Source of the DNA: WTFY01 sp965203725
Lineage (GTDB): Bacteria > Pseudomonadota > Gammaproteobacteria > UBA4575
DNA length: 64,000 nucleotides
Assembly: GCA_965203725.1 (NCBI GenBank)
Contig: CBDBDH010000001.1
Location: 806,001-870,000, forward strand
Direction of reading: 5' to 3'
The notes beneath the pieces are model-generated. The model was given only the letters and a program-made list of their open reading frames with translations. It was not told the DNA's origin and searched no databases. This document shows positions 8,042-17,087 of the stretch, in pieces. How positions within the stretch are numbered: the first letter of the stretch is position 1; every line of letters starts with the position of its first letter. A program made the translations under genes and the position numbers.

Positions 8042-9088
8042 TCAGTGTGCCGTTTGCAGCAACTCGCCCAGGTAGCCGTTGATCTGGTCGAAATCTCCGT
8101 CGAGCAGGCCCAGCATGCCGAAATGCCCAGCCAGGGTGGGGACTTCCTTGAGTTCGCTGTTCGGGATCATCTGCTGCTCGGCCTGGCAGTCGCCTAGCGG
8201 AATGAACATGTCATGGGTGAAGGCAATGACGAACACCTTGGCCTGAATGGCGCCCAGGGTGTCTTCCAGACTCTTCCCGGAATACGCCCCGACATCGCCG
8301 CGTTTCCACTTCGAGGCCATGCACAGCAGGTTGTTCGGGTCCATGGGCTTGAACCAGGCTTCCCAGAAACCCGTCAGGTAGTTGTCCAGCGAGTCGATGC
8401 CGAGCGCCTCCCATTTTTGCTGGCGGTAGAACTCCGTGCAGTTGCCCATCAGGGCAAACACGTGGGCCATGCGCTGAAGGCCCAGTTCCACGCCGTGCGC
8501 ATCCGCGTAGCGCCCGCCTTCGAAGGCCGGGTCCGACTTCAGGGCCTCGCAGAACACGTCCACGTACAGGGAATCGTGCGGGGTGGTCTTCGCGGTGCCG
8601 CCGATCGGGGCGGCGCGCTTGACCAGGTCCGGATAGCGCACGCACCACTCGTAGGTCTGCTGGGCGCCCATGGACCAGCCGGTCACCAGCTCGATGCTTT
8701 GCACGCCGAACTCCTCGGTCAGCAATTGGTGCTGGGCGCGCACGTCGTCGCCGATGGAAATGTCCGGGAAGTCCGCGCCGTTGTCCGGCACCGGGGCATT
8801 GTGCGGCGAGGTCGACAGGCCGCTGCCGAGCTGGTTGGGCACGATGATGAAGTATTTTTCCGGGTCCAGCGCCAGGCCCTTGCCGATGTATGACTCCATG
8901 GCCTTGTTGGTGCCGGAAAACATGACCGTGAAGACGACCGCGTTGGTCTTGTCCTCGTTCAGTTCGCCGAAACTGGCATAAGCCAGTTGGCAGTTGGGCA
9001 GCGTCTTGCCGCATTCCAGTTCGAAATCGCCGAGCTCGTACATGGAGTACGGGCCGTGGTTTTCCTGGGAGTAATATTCGTTATCCAT
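8042..9088 (-). CDS. MetX-like alpha/beta-hydrolase (homoserine O-acetyltransferase family)
   Basis: A 348-residue alpha/beta-hydrolase. The nucleophile elbow GWSMGAQQT gives S139; the acid lies in AFTHDMFIPL and the histidine in LAGHFGMLG. The overall pattern (FGELNEDKTNAV, PNQLGSGLSTSP) is that of the MetX family. It is not a clear MetX: the usual motif around the oxyanion hole differs and no methionine-pathway gene is near. It could be a hydrolase or acyltransferase of unknown substrate. A strong GAGGAGG site lies upstream of the ATG. It is about 240 bases downstream of gloA in the same direction. Confidence 0.8.
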   Translation of the reverse strand: MDNEYYSQENHGPYSMYELGDFELECGKTLPNCQLAYASFGELNEDKTNAVVFTVMFSGTNKAMESYIGKGLALDPEKYFIIVPNQLGSGLSTSPHNAPVPDNGADFPDISIGDDVRAQHQLLTEEFGVQSIELVTGWSMGAQQTYEWCVRYPDLVKRAAPIGGTAKTTPHDSLYVDVFCEALKSDPAFEGGRYADAHGVELGLQRMAHVFALMGNCTEFYRQQKWEALGIDSLDNYLTGFWEAWFKPMDPNNLLCMASKWKRGDVGAYSGKSLEDTLGAIQAKVFVIAFTHDMFIPLGDCQAEQQMIPNSELKEVPTLAGHFGMLGLLDGDFDQINGYLGELLQTAH

Positions 9089-9330
9089 TCGCGCCTCCTC
9101 GTTTCAGCGTCGATGATTTTGATTGTTGTATGACGCCCACCGGCAAGCCAGACCAAGCGGCGCGCTCTCAGTGCACTGATTTTAGCATTCGATGATGAAC
9201 GATTTGCAAATGCGCGCCCTCGATGTCCGCACCGGACGCATCTTGCAGGGGATGGGCGCAATGCCGGTACCGGCTAGAGGTCACACGGCCAGCGATGCAT
9301 GGGTTTTGCGATGTCGTCGGGATGCGCGAC

Positions 9331-9726
9331 CTACTGGTAGGTCCCGGTTCTTTGCATCACCTCGATCTCGTAGCCATCCGGGTCCTTCATGAAGAAGAAC
9401 TTGGCGATCACCTCCCCGCCGGGGGCGAAGGAGACGATGTCCTGGGGCTCGTAGCCCAGGGCCTTGATGCGTTCGTGCTCGGCGTCGAGGTCATCCACGC
9501 ACAGCGCGATGTGCCCGTAGCCGTTGCCGTGGGAATAGGGCTCCGTTCGACCCTTGTTCAGGGTCAACTCGATCTCAAAATCGTTCTCATCGTTGCCCAG
9601 GTACACCAAGGCGAAATCGTCAAAGTCCAGATAGCGTTTTTCCTTGATGTTGAACGCCTTCTCGTAAAAGGTCTTGGAGCGCTCCACATCCAGAACGCGG
9701 ATCATTGAATGAATCATTTTAGCCAT
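9331..9726 (-). CDS. gloA: Lactoylglutathione lyase (glyoxalase I)
   Basis: A 131-residue VOC-fold enzyme that converts the methylglyoxal-glutathione hemithioacetal to S-lactoylglutathione. Metal ligands are visible at H6, E53 (IELTLN), H72 (GYGHIAL) and E120 (DGYEIEVMQR), matching the spacing of bacterial nickel-type GloA. The short chain lacks the insertions of zinc-type enzymes. It is divergent from aroE, with about 146 bases between the starts. Confidence 0.92.
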   Translation of the reverse strand: MAKMIHSMIRVLDVERSKTFYEKAFNIKEKRYLDFDDFALVYLGNDENDFEIELTLNKGRTEPYSHGNGYGHIALCVDDLDAEHERIKALGYEPQDIVSFAPGGEVIAKFFFMKDPDGYEIEVMQRTGTYQ

Positions 9727-9872
9727 AGACGTACACTTACCAATTCGTGAATTCTCATGGCGGACACTGCCCGTGCAGGTCCGCTTTCCCCATTGTAAGC
9801 CTTTGCCATCGAGGTATCCATTGTGCCGTGCGTGTATTTCCTGCTATACAGGCAGAACCTCAAAACACGCCC

Positions 9873-10724
9873 ATGGTGTCAAGCCGAGTGATCTCCGAAC
9901 CCGACCGCTATGCCGTCATCGGCAACCCGATTGCCCACAGCCGCTCCCCCGAGATCCACCGGCTGTTCGCAGAGCAGACCGGGGAGAGCATCCGCTACGA
10001 GAAAATCCTCGCAGAACGCGGCGGCTTCGGGGACGCCGTGAGCGGCTTTTTCGCAGCCGGCGGGCACGGCCTGAACGTGACCCTGCCTTTCAAGGGCGAT
10101 GCCTTTGAATGGGCCAGCCAGCGTACCGACCTGGCCGAGCGGGCCGGCGCCGTCAACACGCTCATCGCACAGGACGACGGCACCTGCCTGGGTGCGAACA
10201 CCGACGGCATCGGGCTGTTGCGCGACCTGAAGAAGTCCCTGCGCCTGTCCATCCAGGACACGCGCATCCTGATCCTCGGGGCCGGCGGAGCCACCCGCGG
10301 CATCCTCGAGCCGCTGCTGCATGAGCGCCCCGCCCTCGTGCTGGTGGCCAACCGCACGCCGGTGCGCGCCGAGGCCGTGGCCGGGCATTTTCAAACGCTC
10401 GGTCCGGTTCGGGGCTGCGCACTGGATGCGATCCCGCCCGAGCCCTTTGACCTGATCGTGCATGCCACCTCGGCCAGCCTGCAGCACCGGGAGTTTGAAC
10501 TGCCCGCGGCCCTGGTCGGCCCGCGGACCTGCTGCTACGACCTCATCTACGGCGAAGCCCCGACCCCGTTTTTGCGCTGGGCGAAATCGCAGCAGGCGGT
10601 GCAGGTCGCCGACGGCTTCGGCATGCTGCTTGAACAGGCCGCCGAGTCGTTCTACTTGTGGCGCGGCAAGCGCCCGGACACCGCCATGGCCGGCAACTAC
10701 CTGCGCCCGCAACCGCCGTATTGA
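9873..10724 (+). CDS. aroE: Shikimate dehydrogenase
   Basis: Reduces 3-dehydroshikimate with NADPH in the chorismate pathway. The substrate site is seen as IGNPIAHSRSP, the catalytic lysine is K74 in NVTLPFKGDAF, and GANTDGIG follows. The NADP-binding loop is GAGGATRGIL. The ATG at 9873 gives 283 residues and begins just before the family's conserved YAVIGNP; the open frame further upstream is not family-like. Its TGA overlaps the ubiA ATG by one base, so the two are translationally coupled. Confidence 0.95.
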   Translation: MVSSRVISEPDRYAVIGNPIAHSRSPEIHRLFAEQTGESIRYEKILAERGGFGDAVSGFFAAGGHGLNVTLPFKGDAFEWASQRTDLAERAGAVNTLIAQDDGTCLGANTDGIGLLRDLKKSLRLSIQDTRILILGAGGATRGILEPLLHERPALVLVANRTPVRAEAVAGHFQTLGPVRGCALDAIPPEPFDLIVHATSASLQHREFELPAALVGPRTCCYDLIYGEAPTPFLRWAKSQQAVQVADGFGMLLEQAAESFYLWRGKRPDTAMAGNYLRPQPPY

Positions 10725-11614
10725 TGCCCGCCGCCTCCTCTACGCCGCCCCACCGCCTGGTCCTGTACGCCCGGCTCATCCGTCTGGACAAGCCGATCGG
10801 CATCTACCTGCTGCTGTGGCCGGCCATGTGGGCGCTGGTGGTGGCCGCGCAGGGCATGCCCGATCTGAGCATCCTCTCGGTCTTTCTGGCAGGCGTCGTG
10901 CTGACGCGCTCGGCCGGCTGCGCCATCAATGACTATGCCGATCGCGAGATCGACCCGCATGTGGCGCGCACCCGCGACCGGCCGCTGGCCAGCGGCGCCC
11001 TGCATCCCCGTGAGGCTCTCATCGTGACCGGCGCACTGGCGGCACTGGCACTGGGGCTCGCCGTGCTGGTCCTGAACCGCCTGACGATCGCCCTGGCGCT
11101 GGCCGCCGGGCTGCTGGCGGCCACCTACCCGTTCATGAAACGGCTGCATTCCTGGCCACAGGCGCACCTGGGGGTCGCGTTTGCCTGGTCCGTGCCGATG
11201 GCGTTCACGGCGATCACCGACGCCTGGCCGCCATCGCTCGCCTGGCTTTTGTTTGCCGCCGTCATCGTCTGGACCGTGGCCTACGACACCCTGTATGCGA
11301 TGGCCGATCGCGAAGATGACCTCAAGCTCGGGATCAAGTCCACGGCCATCCTGTTCGCCTCCGCAGACCGTCTGGCCGTCGGGGTGCTGCAGGGCCTGGT
11401 GATCGTCATGCTGGCAGGCGTCGGGGTGCTGGGCGGGCTCGGACCCGGCTACTATGTCGCGCTCGCGCTCGGGGCGGGGCTGTTCGTCTACCAGCAGGTG
11501 CTCATCCGCGAACGGGTGCCCGCGCGTTGCCTGCAGGCCTTTCTGAACAACCAGTATTTCGGCCTGGTGGTGTTCCTCGGGATCGCCTCGCACTACGGAT
11601 TGTCGCTGGGCTGA
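10724..11614 (+). CDS. ubiA: 4-Hydroxybenzoate polyprenyltransferase
   Basis: An integral membrane prenyltransferase of ubiquinone synthesis that joins a polyprenyl chain to 4-hydroxybenzoate. Both Asp-rich motifs that bind Mg-diphosphate are present: NDYADREID and DTLYAMADREDD. The 296 residues contain eight to nine hydrophobic helices; LDKPIGIYLLLWP near the N-terminus is typical. The start overlaps the aroE stop (TGATG). A longer in-frame start at 10658 inside aroE is less likely because it adds non-family sequence. Confidence 0.95.
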   Translation: MPAASSTPPHRLVLYARLIRLDKPIGIYLLLWPAMWALVVAAQGMPDLSILSVFLAGVVLTRSAGCAINDYADREIDPHVARTRDRPLASGALHPREALIVTGALAALALGLAVLVLNRLTIALALAAGLLAATYPFMKRLHSWPQAHLGVAFAWSVPMAFTAITDAWPPSLAWLLFAAVIVWTVAYDTLYAMADREDDLKLGIKSTAILFASADRLAVGVLQGLVIVMLAGVGVLGGLGPGYYVALALGAGLFVYQQVLIRERVPARCLQAFLNNQYFGLVVFLGIASHYGLSLG

Positions 11615-11621
11615 GCGGGCA

Positions 11622-11660
11622 TTGAAAAAAGCGGGCAAAGGTGCGGCGGTTCGCTATAAT
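11622..11660 (+). promoter_or_regulatory. Possible bioB promoter
   Basis: A perfect TATAAT lies at 11655-11660, 87 bases before bioB. TTGAAA at 11622-11627 is too far (27 bases) to be its -35; nearer hexamers are poor, so any promoter would depend on the -10 alone. No obvious BirA palindrome was seen. Confidence 0.3.
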
Positions 11661-11746
11661 CCGATGAGTCCGCGCGAAACCGGACGGGCCACCGGCCCAG
11701 ACACCGTCCACATGATTCGATCCTGCATGCAGAAAGATCCTGACTG

Positions 11747-12745
11747 ATGCCCGAGCCGCTGGCACAGCCCTCCGACGTCCGGCATGACTGGCAGCGCGAG
11801 GAAGTGCTGGCCCTGTACGCCCTGCCGTTCAACGACCTGCTGTACCGGGCCCACGGCACCTACCGGGCCTGGCATGACCCCAACAAAGTCCAGATCAGCA
11901 CCCTGCTGTCGATCAAGACCGGGGCCTGCCCCGAGGACTGCGCCTACTGCCCGCAAAGCGGTCATTACGACACCGACATCGAGCCTGAGCGCCTGTTGTC
12001 CCTGGAGGAGGTCGAGCAAAGCGCCGCCGCCGCCAAGGCAAGCGGCGCCTCGCGATTTTGCATGGGGGCCGCCTGGCGCAATCCCACCGACAAGCACCTG
12101 GACCAGGTGATCGGGATGATCGATGCGGTGCGCCAGACGGGACTTGAGACCTGCATGACGCTCGGCATGCTCACCCGCAGCCAGGCGCAGCGCCTGAAAG
12201 CGGCCGGACTGGACTACTACAACCACAACCTCGACACCTCGCCCGAGTTCTACGGCCACATCATCTCGACCCGCACCTACCGGGACCGCCTCGATACCCT
12301 GGAGCACGTGCGCGAGGCCGGCATCCACGTCTGCTGCGGCGGCATCATCGGCATGGGCGAGTCCCGCGAGGACCGCACCGGCCTGCTGCTGCAGCTGGCC
12401 GGTATGCCCGAGCACCCCGAATCCGTGCCCATCAACATGCTGGTGCAGATCAAGGGCACCCCCCTGTACGGCCTCGATGCGCTCGATCCCTTCGAGTTCG
12501 TGCGCACCATCGCCGTGGCACGCATCCTGATGCCCCGGGCCTACGTGCGACTGTCCGCCGGACGCGAGGCCATGAACGAGCAGACCCAGGCGCTGTGCTT
12601 TTTTGCCGGGGCCAATTCGGTCTTCTACGGCGACACCCTGCTGACGGCCAAGAATCCCGCCCCGCACAAGGACCAGGTGCTATTTGCCCGCCTCGGCATC
12701 GAAGCGGACCGCCTGCCCGTCCCGCAAGCGACAGAAACGGCCTGA
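11747..12745 (+). CDS. bioB: Biotin synthase
   Basis: Radical-SAM enzyme that inserts sulphur into dethiobiotin. The [4Fe-4S]-SAM motif Cys-x3-Cys-x2-Cys is in TGACPEDCAYCPQS. Cysteines and the arginine that bind the [2Fe-2S] cluster lie in FCMGAAWR, LETCMTLGM, and the later Val-Arg-Leu-Ser-Ala-Gly-Arg. The 332-residue length is usual. It is followed after 13 bases by bioF, forming a biotin operon; bioA, bioC and bioD are not in the window. Confidence 0.97.
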   Translation: MPEPLAQPSDVRHDWQREEVLALYALPFNDLLYRAHGTYRAWHDPNKVQISTLLSIKTGACPEDCAYCPQSGHYDTDIEPERLLSLEEVEQSAAAAKASGASRFCMGAAWRNPTDKHLDQVIGMIDAVRQTGLETCMTLGMLTRSQAQRLKAAGLDYYNHNLDTSPEFYGHIISTRTYRDRLDTLEHVREAGIHVCCGGIIGMGESREDRTGLLLQLAGMPEHPESVPINMLVQIKGTPLYGLDALDPFEFVRTIAVARILMPRAYVRLSAGREAMNEQTQALCFFAGANSVFYGDTLLTAKNPAPHKDQVLFARLGIEADRLPVPQATETA

Positions 12746-12758
12746 ACCGCGCCCGGGC

Positions 12759-13922
12759 ATGAAGAACCTGGCTGCGGCACTCGACGAACTGCAGGAAGAC
12801 CACCAGTGGCGCAGCCGCAATCTGCTGAGTTCCGCCCAGCAGATCGAGCCGGTGATCAACGGCCGCAAGGTACTTTCCTTTTGCAGCAACGATTACCTCG
12901 GGCTGGCCTGCGAGCCCCGCATCATCGAACGTTACGTCGAGGCCGCCAGGACCTTCGGGGTCGGCAGCGGCGCCTCGCACCTCATCACCGGGCACCATGC
13001 CTGCCACCACGCCCTGGAAGAGGAGCTGGCGGAATTCCTGGGCTGCGAGCGGACCCTGCTGTTCTCGACCGGCTACATGGCCAACCTCGGGCTGGTCGGC
13101 GCACTGGCCGGGCGGGGCACCACGGTCTTTGAGGACCGGCTCAACCACGCCTCGCTGATCGATGCCGCGGTGCTGGCCCGCGCGCACCTGAAACGCTATG
13201 ACCACCTGACGGTCGATGCGCTGTATCGACAGCTGCGCGCGAACGTTGGAAAAGACGGACTGATCGCCACCGACGGGGTATTCAGCATGGACGGCACCGT
13301 CGCGCCCATCGAGGCGTTGCAAAAGCTGTCAGACGGCTTCGATGTGCCGCTGATCGTGGACGATGCACATGGCATTGGCGTGCTGGGCGAGGAAGGCAAG
13401 GGCTGCACGGAAAGCTGTCGCCGCGACGATACCATCCTGGTCGGCACCCTCGGCAAGGCCTTCGGCGTCTTCGGTGCGTTCGTCGCCGCCCGCGGTGACA
13501 TCATCGAGTGGTGCGTGCAGCGGGCGAGGAGCTATATCTACACCACCGCGCTGCCGCCCTCGGTGGCCGAGGCAGCGCGCACCGCACTGGCACTGATCCG
13601 CGGAGAACCCGGTCGAAGGGCGCAGTTGCTCGAACAGGTGGCCTATTTCCGCCAGTGTGCACGCCAGGCCGACCTGCCGGTCACGTCCTCCAGGACCCCC
13701 ATCCAGCCCGTCATGCTGGGCGCCTCGAAGATGGCGCTTGAGGCCAGCCAGGCACTGCTTGAGGACGGCCTCCTAGTGCAGGCCATCCGCGAGCCCACCG
13801 TGCCCAGACACCAGGCTCGCCTGCGCGTGACGCTCTGTGCCACGCACACCCGCGAACACATCGACCGGCTCATCGAAGCGCTGTCCAAAAGCTGCACCCG
13901 CGCCGGCGAAGACACCCCCTGA
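12759..13922 (+). CDS. bioF: 8-Amino-7-oxononanoate synthase
   Basis: PLP enzyme condensing pimeloyl-ACP (or -CoA) with alanine in biotin synthesis. The PLP lysine is K233 in VGTLGKAFGVFG, and the pocket motif DDAHGIGVLG precedes it. From the ATG at 12759 the chain has 387 residues, close to E. coli BioF. A start at 12684 would overlap bioB by 62 bases and adds a basic non-family leader, so I reject it. Immediately downstream is the convergent vapC. Confidence 0.96.
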   Translation: MKNLAAALDELQEDHQWRSRNLLSSAQQIEPVINGRKVLSFCSNDYLGLACEPRIIERYVEAARTFGVGSGASHLITGHHACHHALEEELAEFLGCERTLLFSTGYMANLGLVGALAGRGTTVFEDRLNHASLIDAAVLARAHLKRYDHLTVDALYRQLRANVGKDGLIATDGVFSMDGTVAPIEALQKLSDGFDVPLIVDDAHGIGVLGEEGKGCTESCRRDDTILVGTLGKAFGVFGAFVAARGDIIEWCVQRARSYIYTTALPPSVAEAARTALALIRGEPGRRAQLLEQVAYFRQCARQADLPVTSSRTPIQPVMLGASKMALEASQALLEDGLLVQAIREPTVPRHQARLRVTLCATHTREHIDRLIEALSKSCTRAGEDTP

Positions 13923-13953
13923 TAGAAACCCGGCCCCGCGGTACAGGCGGCGT

Positions 13954-14364
13954 TCAGCCGCTGCCCTGCGCCTGTATCCAGTTATCCGTGGTCAACCCGG
14001 TGATATTGGCAAAGCGCTCCGGGGCGCAGGCGATCAAGGGCAGGCCCAGCGCCAAGGCATGGGCGACCAGCCACACCTCGCTGGCCCCGATTGCGCCTGC
14101 CGTCCATTCACCGCCTGAACAAAGGCCGGCATAGGTTTGCGCGACCTGTTCATCGAGTGCCAGTACCGGAACGGCGCCCAGGAAATCCAGCACAGCCGCG
14201 TGATTTCGCTCCCGCCTGGAGTCCATCGAGTGCAGCACGCCTGCATACAGTTCGCCCGCCACCACGCTCGAAACACGGCAATCCTGGATCGGGGCGCGCG
14301 GAATCACCTGCGGTGAGCGCATCAGCAGGTGCACGCAGTGCGTGACATCCAGCATACAAGGCAT
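13954..14364 (-). CDS. vapC: VapC-like PIN-domain toxin, altered active site
   Basis: A 136-residue PIN-domain protein following a VapB-like antitoxin with a one-base overlap (TGATG). PIN toxins are Mg-dependent ribonucleases using three or four acidic residues. Here the first Asp survives (MLDVTHCVHLL) but the usual Asp-Thr-Asn is Asp-Val-Thr. The Glu in VVAGELYAG is kept. The third site, normally Asn-Asp, is Ala-Ser-Glu (GASEVWLVAHALALG). The last position (usually Thr-x-Asn/Asp) is Ala-Cys-Ala. It may be a weakened or inactive toxin. The ending TTDNWI is family-like. Confidence 0.8.
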   Translation of the reverse strand: MPCMLDVTHCVHLLMRSPQVIPRAPIQDCRVSSVVAGELYAGVLHSMDSRRERNHAAVLDFLGAVPVLALDEQVAQTYAGLCSGGEWTAGAIGASEVWLVAHALALGLPLIACAPERFANITGLTTDNWIQAQGSG

Positions 14365-14621
14365 CAGCCGGACTCCTCCGTGGAGCCCGGCGGGCCGCCC
14401 CGGGCATGGAATTCCAGCACGTCCGGGCCGAGGCTGCCGTAGGGGCGGGTCGAACCGGCCCAGTAGGCCTCCCAGTCAGAAAAGCGTGGACTCAGGATCA
14501 GGTGGCGCCCCAGCCTGCGCACGGACACCTCGCTGCAGCCCTCGGGGAAGCGGAATTTCTTCGGCAGGCGCACGGCCTGCGAGGGGCCGGACATGAAAAC
14601 TTTGGCCGTATCCTGTTTCAC
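14364..14621 (-). CDS. vapB: VapB-like antitoxin (SpoVT/AbrB fold)
   Basis: The N-terminus TAKVFMSGPSQAVRLPKKFRF is the swapped-hairpin AbrB DNA-binding motif of VapB antitoxins; the C-terminal half should wrap the PIN toxin. I use the GTG at 14621, which gives MKQDTAKVF as in relatives (85 residues); a TTG at 14630 is an alternative. It is the first gene of the vapBC pair, and an AT-rich repeat upstream is a likely autoregulatory operator. Confidence 0.85.
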   Translation of the reverse strand: MKQDTAKVFMSGPSQAVRLPKKFRFPEGCSEVSVRRLGRHLILSPRFSDWEAYWAGSTRPYGSLGPDVLEFHARGGPPGSTEESG

Positions 14622-14666
14622 GGGCAGCAACCGGTTGGTCCATGGGCAGATGCGATGCAGTCTACC

Positions 14667-14696
14667 ATAAATATATATTTATTATATATATTTATT
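14667..14696. repeat. AT-only tandem repeat and palindrome upstream of vapBC
   Basis: The 13-mer ATATATATTTATT occurs twice in tandem (14671-14683 and 14684-14696), and a perfect 16-base palindrome ATAAATATATATTTAT covers 14667-14682. This 30-base AT-only block is exceptional in a GC-rich genome. It lies about 45 bases upstream of vapB, where VapBC complexes usually bind their own promoter. Confidence 0.65.
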
Positions 14697-14796
14697 GTTT
14701 CAGCCGAGGAACATTCTTGCGGATTCCCGTCAGACGGGCGCGTGGCAGTGCGGATTTACCGGACCGGTGCCGGGTGGTTGGGGGTTGGGCGCAGCG

Positions 14797-17082
14797 TCAG
14801 GAGACCTTGCGGTCCGCAAATATCAACAGGGCCGGCAACAGCAGGAAGTCTGCGGCCAGCGCGAAACCAACCGTAATGGCGACCATCAGCCCGAGCACCC
14901 AGCTGAGCTGGAATCCCGAGGCCGTGAACACCAGGAATCCGGCCGCCAGCACCACGGTGGTCACCCACAGCGCCTGGCCGGTGGTGCGAAAGGCGTAGCG
15001 GACCGACTCGGGGGCCGCCTGGCCTTCGCGCCGGGCCTTCAGGTACTTGCTGAGGAAATGGATGGTGTCATCGACCACGATGCCGAAGGAGATGGCGATG
15101 ACGACCGAGGAGACCAGCCCGACCTGCCCCACCAGGTGGCCCCACAGGCCGAAGCTCATCAGCGCCGGGATGAAATTCGGCAACAGGCTGATCAGGCCGA
15201 TGCGGACACTGCGGAACACGACGATGAGCAGCACGGAGATCAGCGCCATGGCGCCGATGATGCCGACCATCATGCTGCTGACATTGCGGTCCGAGATGTG
15301 GGCGAACATCATGCTCATGCCCGAAGCCTCGCCGGCCAGTCCCGGCGATTCCGCCTCCAGCCAACCCTGGGCCCGGGCGTCCAGTTCGCGCAGGTCCCGG
15401 GAGGACGCGTTCTCGATGGTCACGGACATGCGGGTCGCGGACTTGGCGACATCGATGCGGTCGTTGAGGTCGCTGCCGAACGGGATCGAGAGCTCGTACA
15501 GCAACAGGTACTGGGCCGCCAGCGCCGCATCCTCGGGCAGGCGGGCGAAGGCCGGGTCATCACCATGCATGTTCTTGTTGAGGCGCTTCATGATGTCCGA
15601 AAAGGCCTGCACGTGGGTGACCCCGGGCTGTGTCCGGTACCACTCGGCAAAGGCCTCGACCCTGCGCAGGTAGGCCGGGTCGGTGATGCCGCCCTCGCGC
15701 CCCGATTGCAGCGAGTACTCCAGCTTGTCCAGCCCGGTCAGGTTCGCGGTAATGAAATCGGCATCGCGCCGGAACTCGTAGCGCTGGTCGAAAAACTCCG
15801 TCGGGTTGTCGCCGAGCTCGATCCGCGGCACGCCCGTGATCAGGACCGCCGCCGCCAGCGCCATGCCCCAGAACAGCGCCTTGTGGCGCGCGACCACGAA
15901 GTCGGCGAAGCCCTCGAGGAGTACGCCGGCGCGCACCTGTGTGCGTGCACCACGCAACGGCAGCACGGACAGCAGCGCCGGCAGGAACGTCATGGAGTAG
16001 ACGAAGGCGCACAGCACGCCAAAGGCCACCCAGTTGCCGAGCACGTGGAAGGGGGGCGAATCGGAAGTGTTCAGGGTCAAAAAGCCGATGGCCGTGGTCA
16101 GCGAGGTCAGGAATACCGGGTAGGCATTGATGTGCATCGACTCCAGGATGGCGGCCTGCTTGTCCAGGCCGCGCTGCAGGCCCTGCAGCACGTTGGTGAT
16201 GATGTGGATCGAGTCCGCGATCGCGATCACCATCACGATCACCGGGATACCCGCGTTGGTCGGGCTGATCACCACTCCGCTCCAGCCGGCCGTGCCCATG
16301 GTGCTGGTGACGGCGAACATGACGATCGCGACGATCGCCACCGTGCCCGCCACCGAGCGCAGCAGGATCACCGCAAGGCCGACAATGACCACGAACACGA
16401 TCGGCAGCAGGGTTTCGTTGTCGTCCTGGGTGGCCTGGGAAAACGCCCGGTTCTGCACCACGAAGCCTGTCGTGTAATAGCCGAGATCGGGGTGGCTGGT
16501 GCGCGCGTGCCCGAGGATCCCCTGCAAGGCATCCGTGATTTCGATGACCTGCTGGTCCGGGTTGTCCGCCAGCACAAAATCGACCACCACCGCGGCCACC
16601 CTTCCATCCCGGGACACCAGGCGCCCGGCGATATCGGCATCGCCGAGCGCGATGGCCTCGACACGCTCCAGGGCCGCGGCCTCCATGGACAGCGCGTCCT
16701 CAACGAGCGGGGCGACGATCAGGTCATCGCCGTGCGCCTCACTGTGGCTGTAGTTGGTCAAGGACGTGACCCGGCTCGAGTAGGGCAGTTGCCAGACCGC
16801 CTCGGTCAGGGCCTCGACCGCATCCAGGGTCGCTTGCGTAAACACCGAACCCTCCTGCACGGCCACGGCAATCAGCAGGTTGTAGGACTCCGTGTAGGTG
16901 GCCTCCAGTGCATCGAAGGCCATGAGCTGGGGGTTGTCTTCGCTGAACAAGATTCGGTAATCATTGGAGACCGTGAGACGGGGCGCGCCGGCCGTCATAG
17001 CCAGCATGACCAGGGTGGCCAGGCCCACCACCCACCAGCGATGGCGCAGCAGGGTGGACGTGTACCGGTCGAGCCTGCCCAC
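14797..17082 (-). CDS. RND superfamily exporter (MMPL family)
   Basis: A 761-residue inner-membrane protein with the two-fold RND layout: one membrane helix, a large periplasmic loop, then five helices, repeated. The first half contains IPVIVMVIAIADSIHI and the second half ISFGIVVDDTIHFLSKYL, each with the acidic residue used in proton coupling on the fourth helix of the repeat. Substrates of this family are often lipids or hydrophobic molecules. It starts five bases after the stop of the upstream MpaB-family gene, so the two are co-expressed. Confidence 0.9.
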   Translation of the reverse strand: MGRLDRYTSTLLRHRWWVVGLATLVMLAMTAGAPRLTVSNDYRILFSEDNPQLMAFDALEATYTESYNLLIAVAVQEGSVFTQATLDAVEALTEAVWQLPYSSRVTSLTNYSHSEAHGDDLIVAPLVEDALSMEAAALERVEAIALGDADIAGRLVSRDGRVAAVVVDFVLADNPDQQVIEITDALQGILGHARTSHPDLGYYTTGFVVQNRAFSQATQDDNETLLPIVFVVIVGLAVILLRSVAGTVAIVAIVMFAVTSTMGTAGWSGVVISPTNAGIPVIVMVIAIADSIHIITNVLQGLQRGLDKQAAILESMHINAYPVFLTSLTTAIGFLTLNTSDSPPFHVLGNWVAFGVLCAFVYSMTFLPALLSVLPLRGARTQVRAGVLLEGFADFVVARHKALFWGMALAAAVLITGVPRIELGDNPTEFFDQRYEFRRDADFITANLTGLDKLEYSLQSGREGGITDPAYLRRVEAFAEWYRTQPGVTHVQAFSDIMKRLNKNMHGDDPAFARLPEDAALAAQYLLLYELSIPFGSDLNDRIDVAKSATRMSVTIENASSRDLRELDARAQGWLEAESPGLAGEASGMSMMFAHISDRNVSSMMVGIIGAMALISVLLIVVFRSVRIGLISLLPNFIPALMSFGLWGHLVGQVGLVSSVVIAISFGIVVDDTIHFLSKYLKARREGQAAPESVRYAFRTTGQALWVTTVVLAAGFLVFTASGFQLSWVLGLMVAITVGFALAADFLLLPALLIFADRKVS

Positions 17083-17087
17083 AGGGA

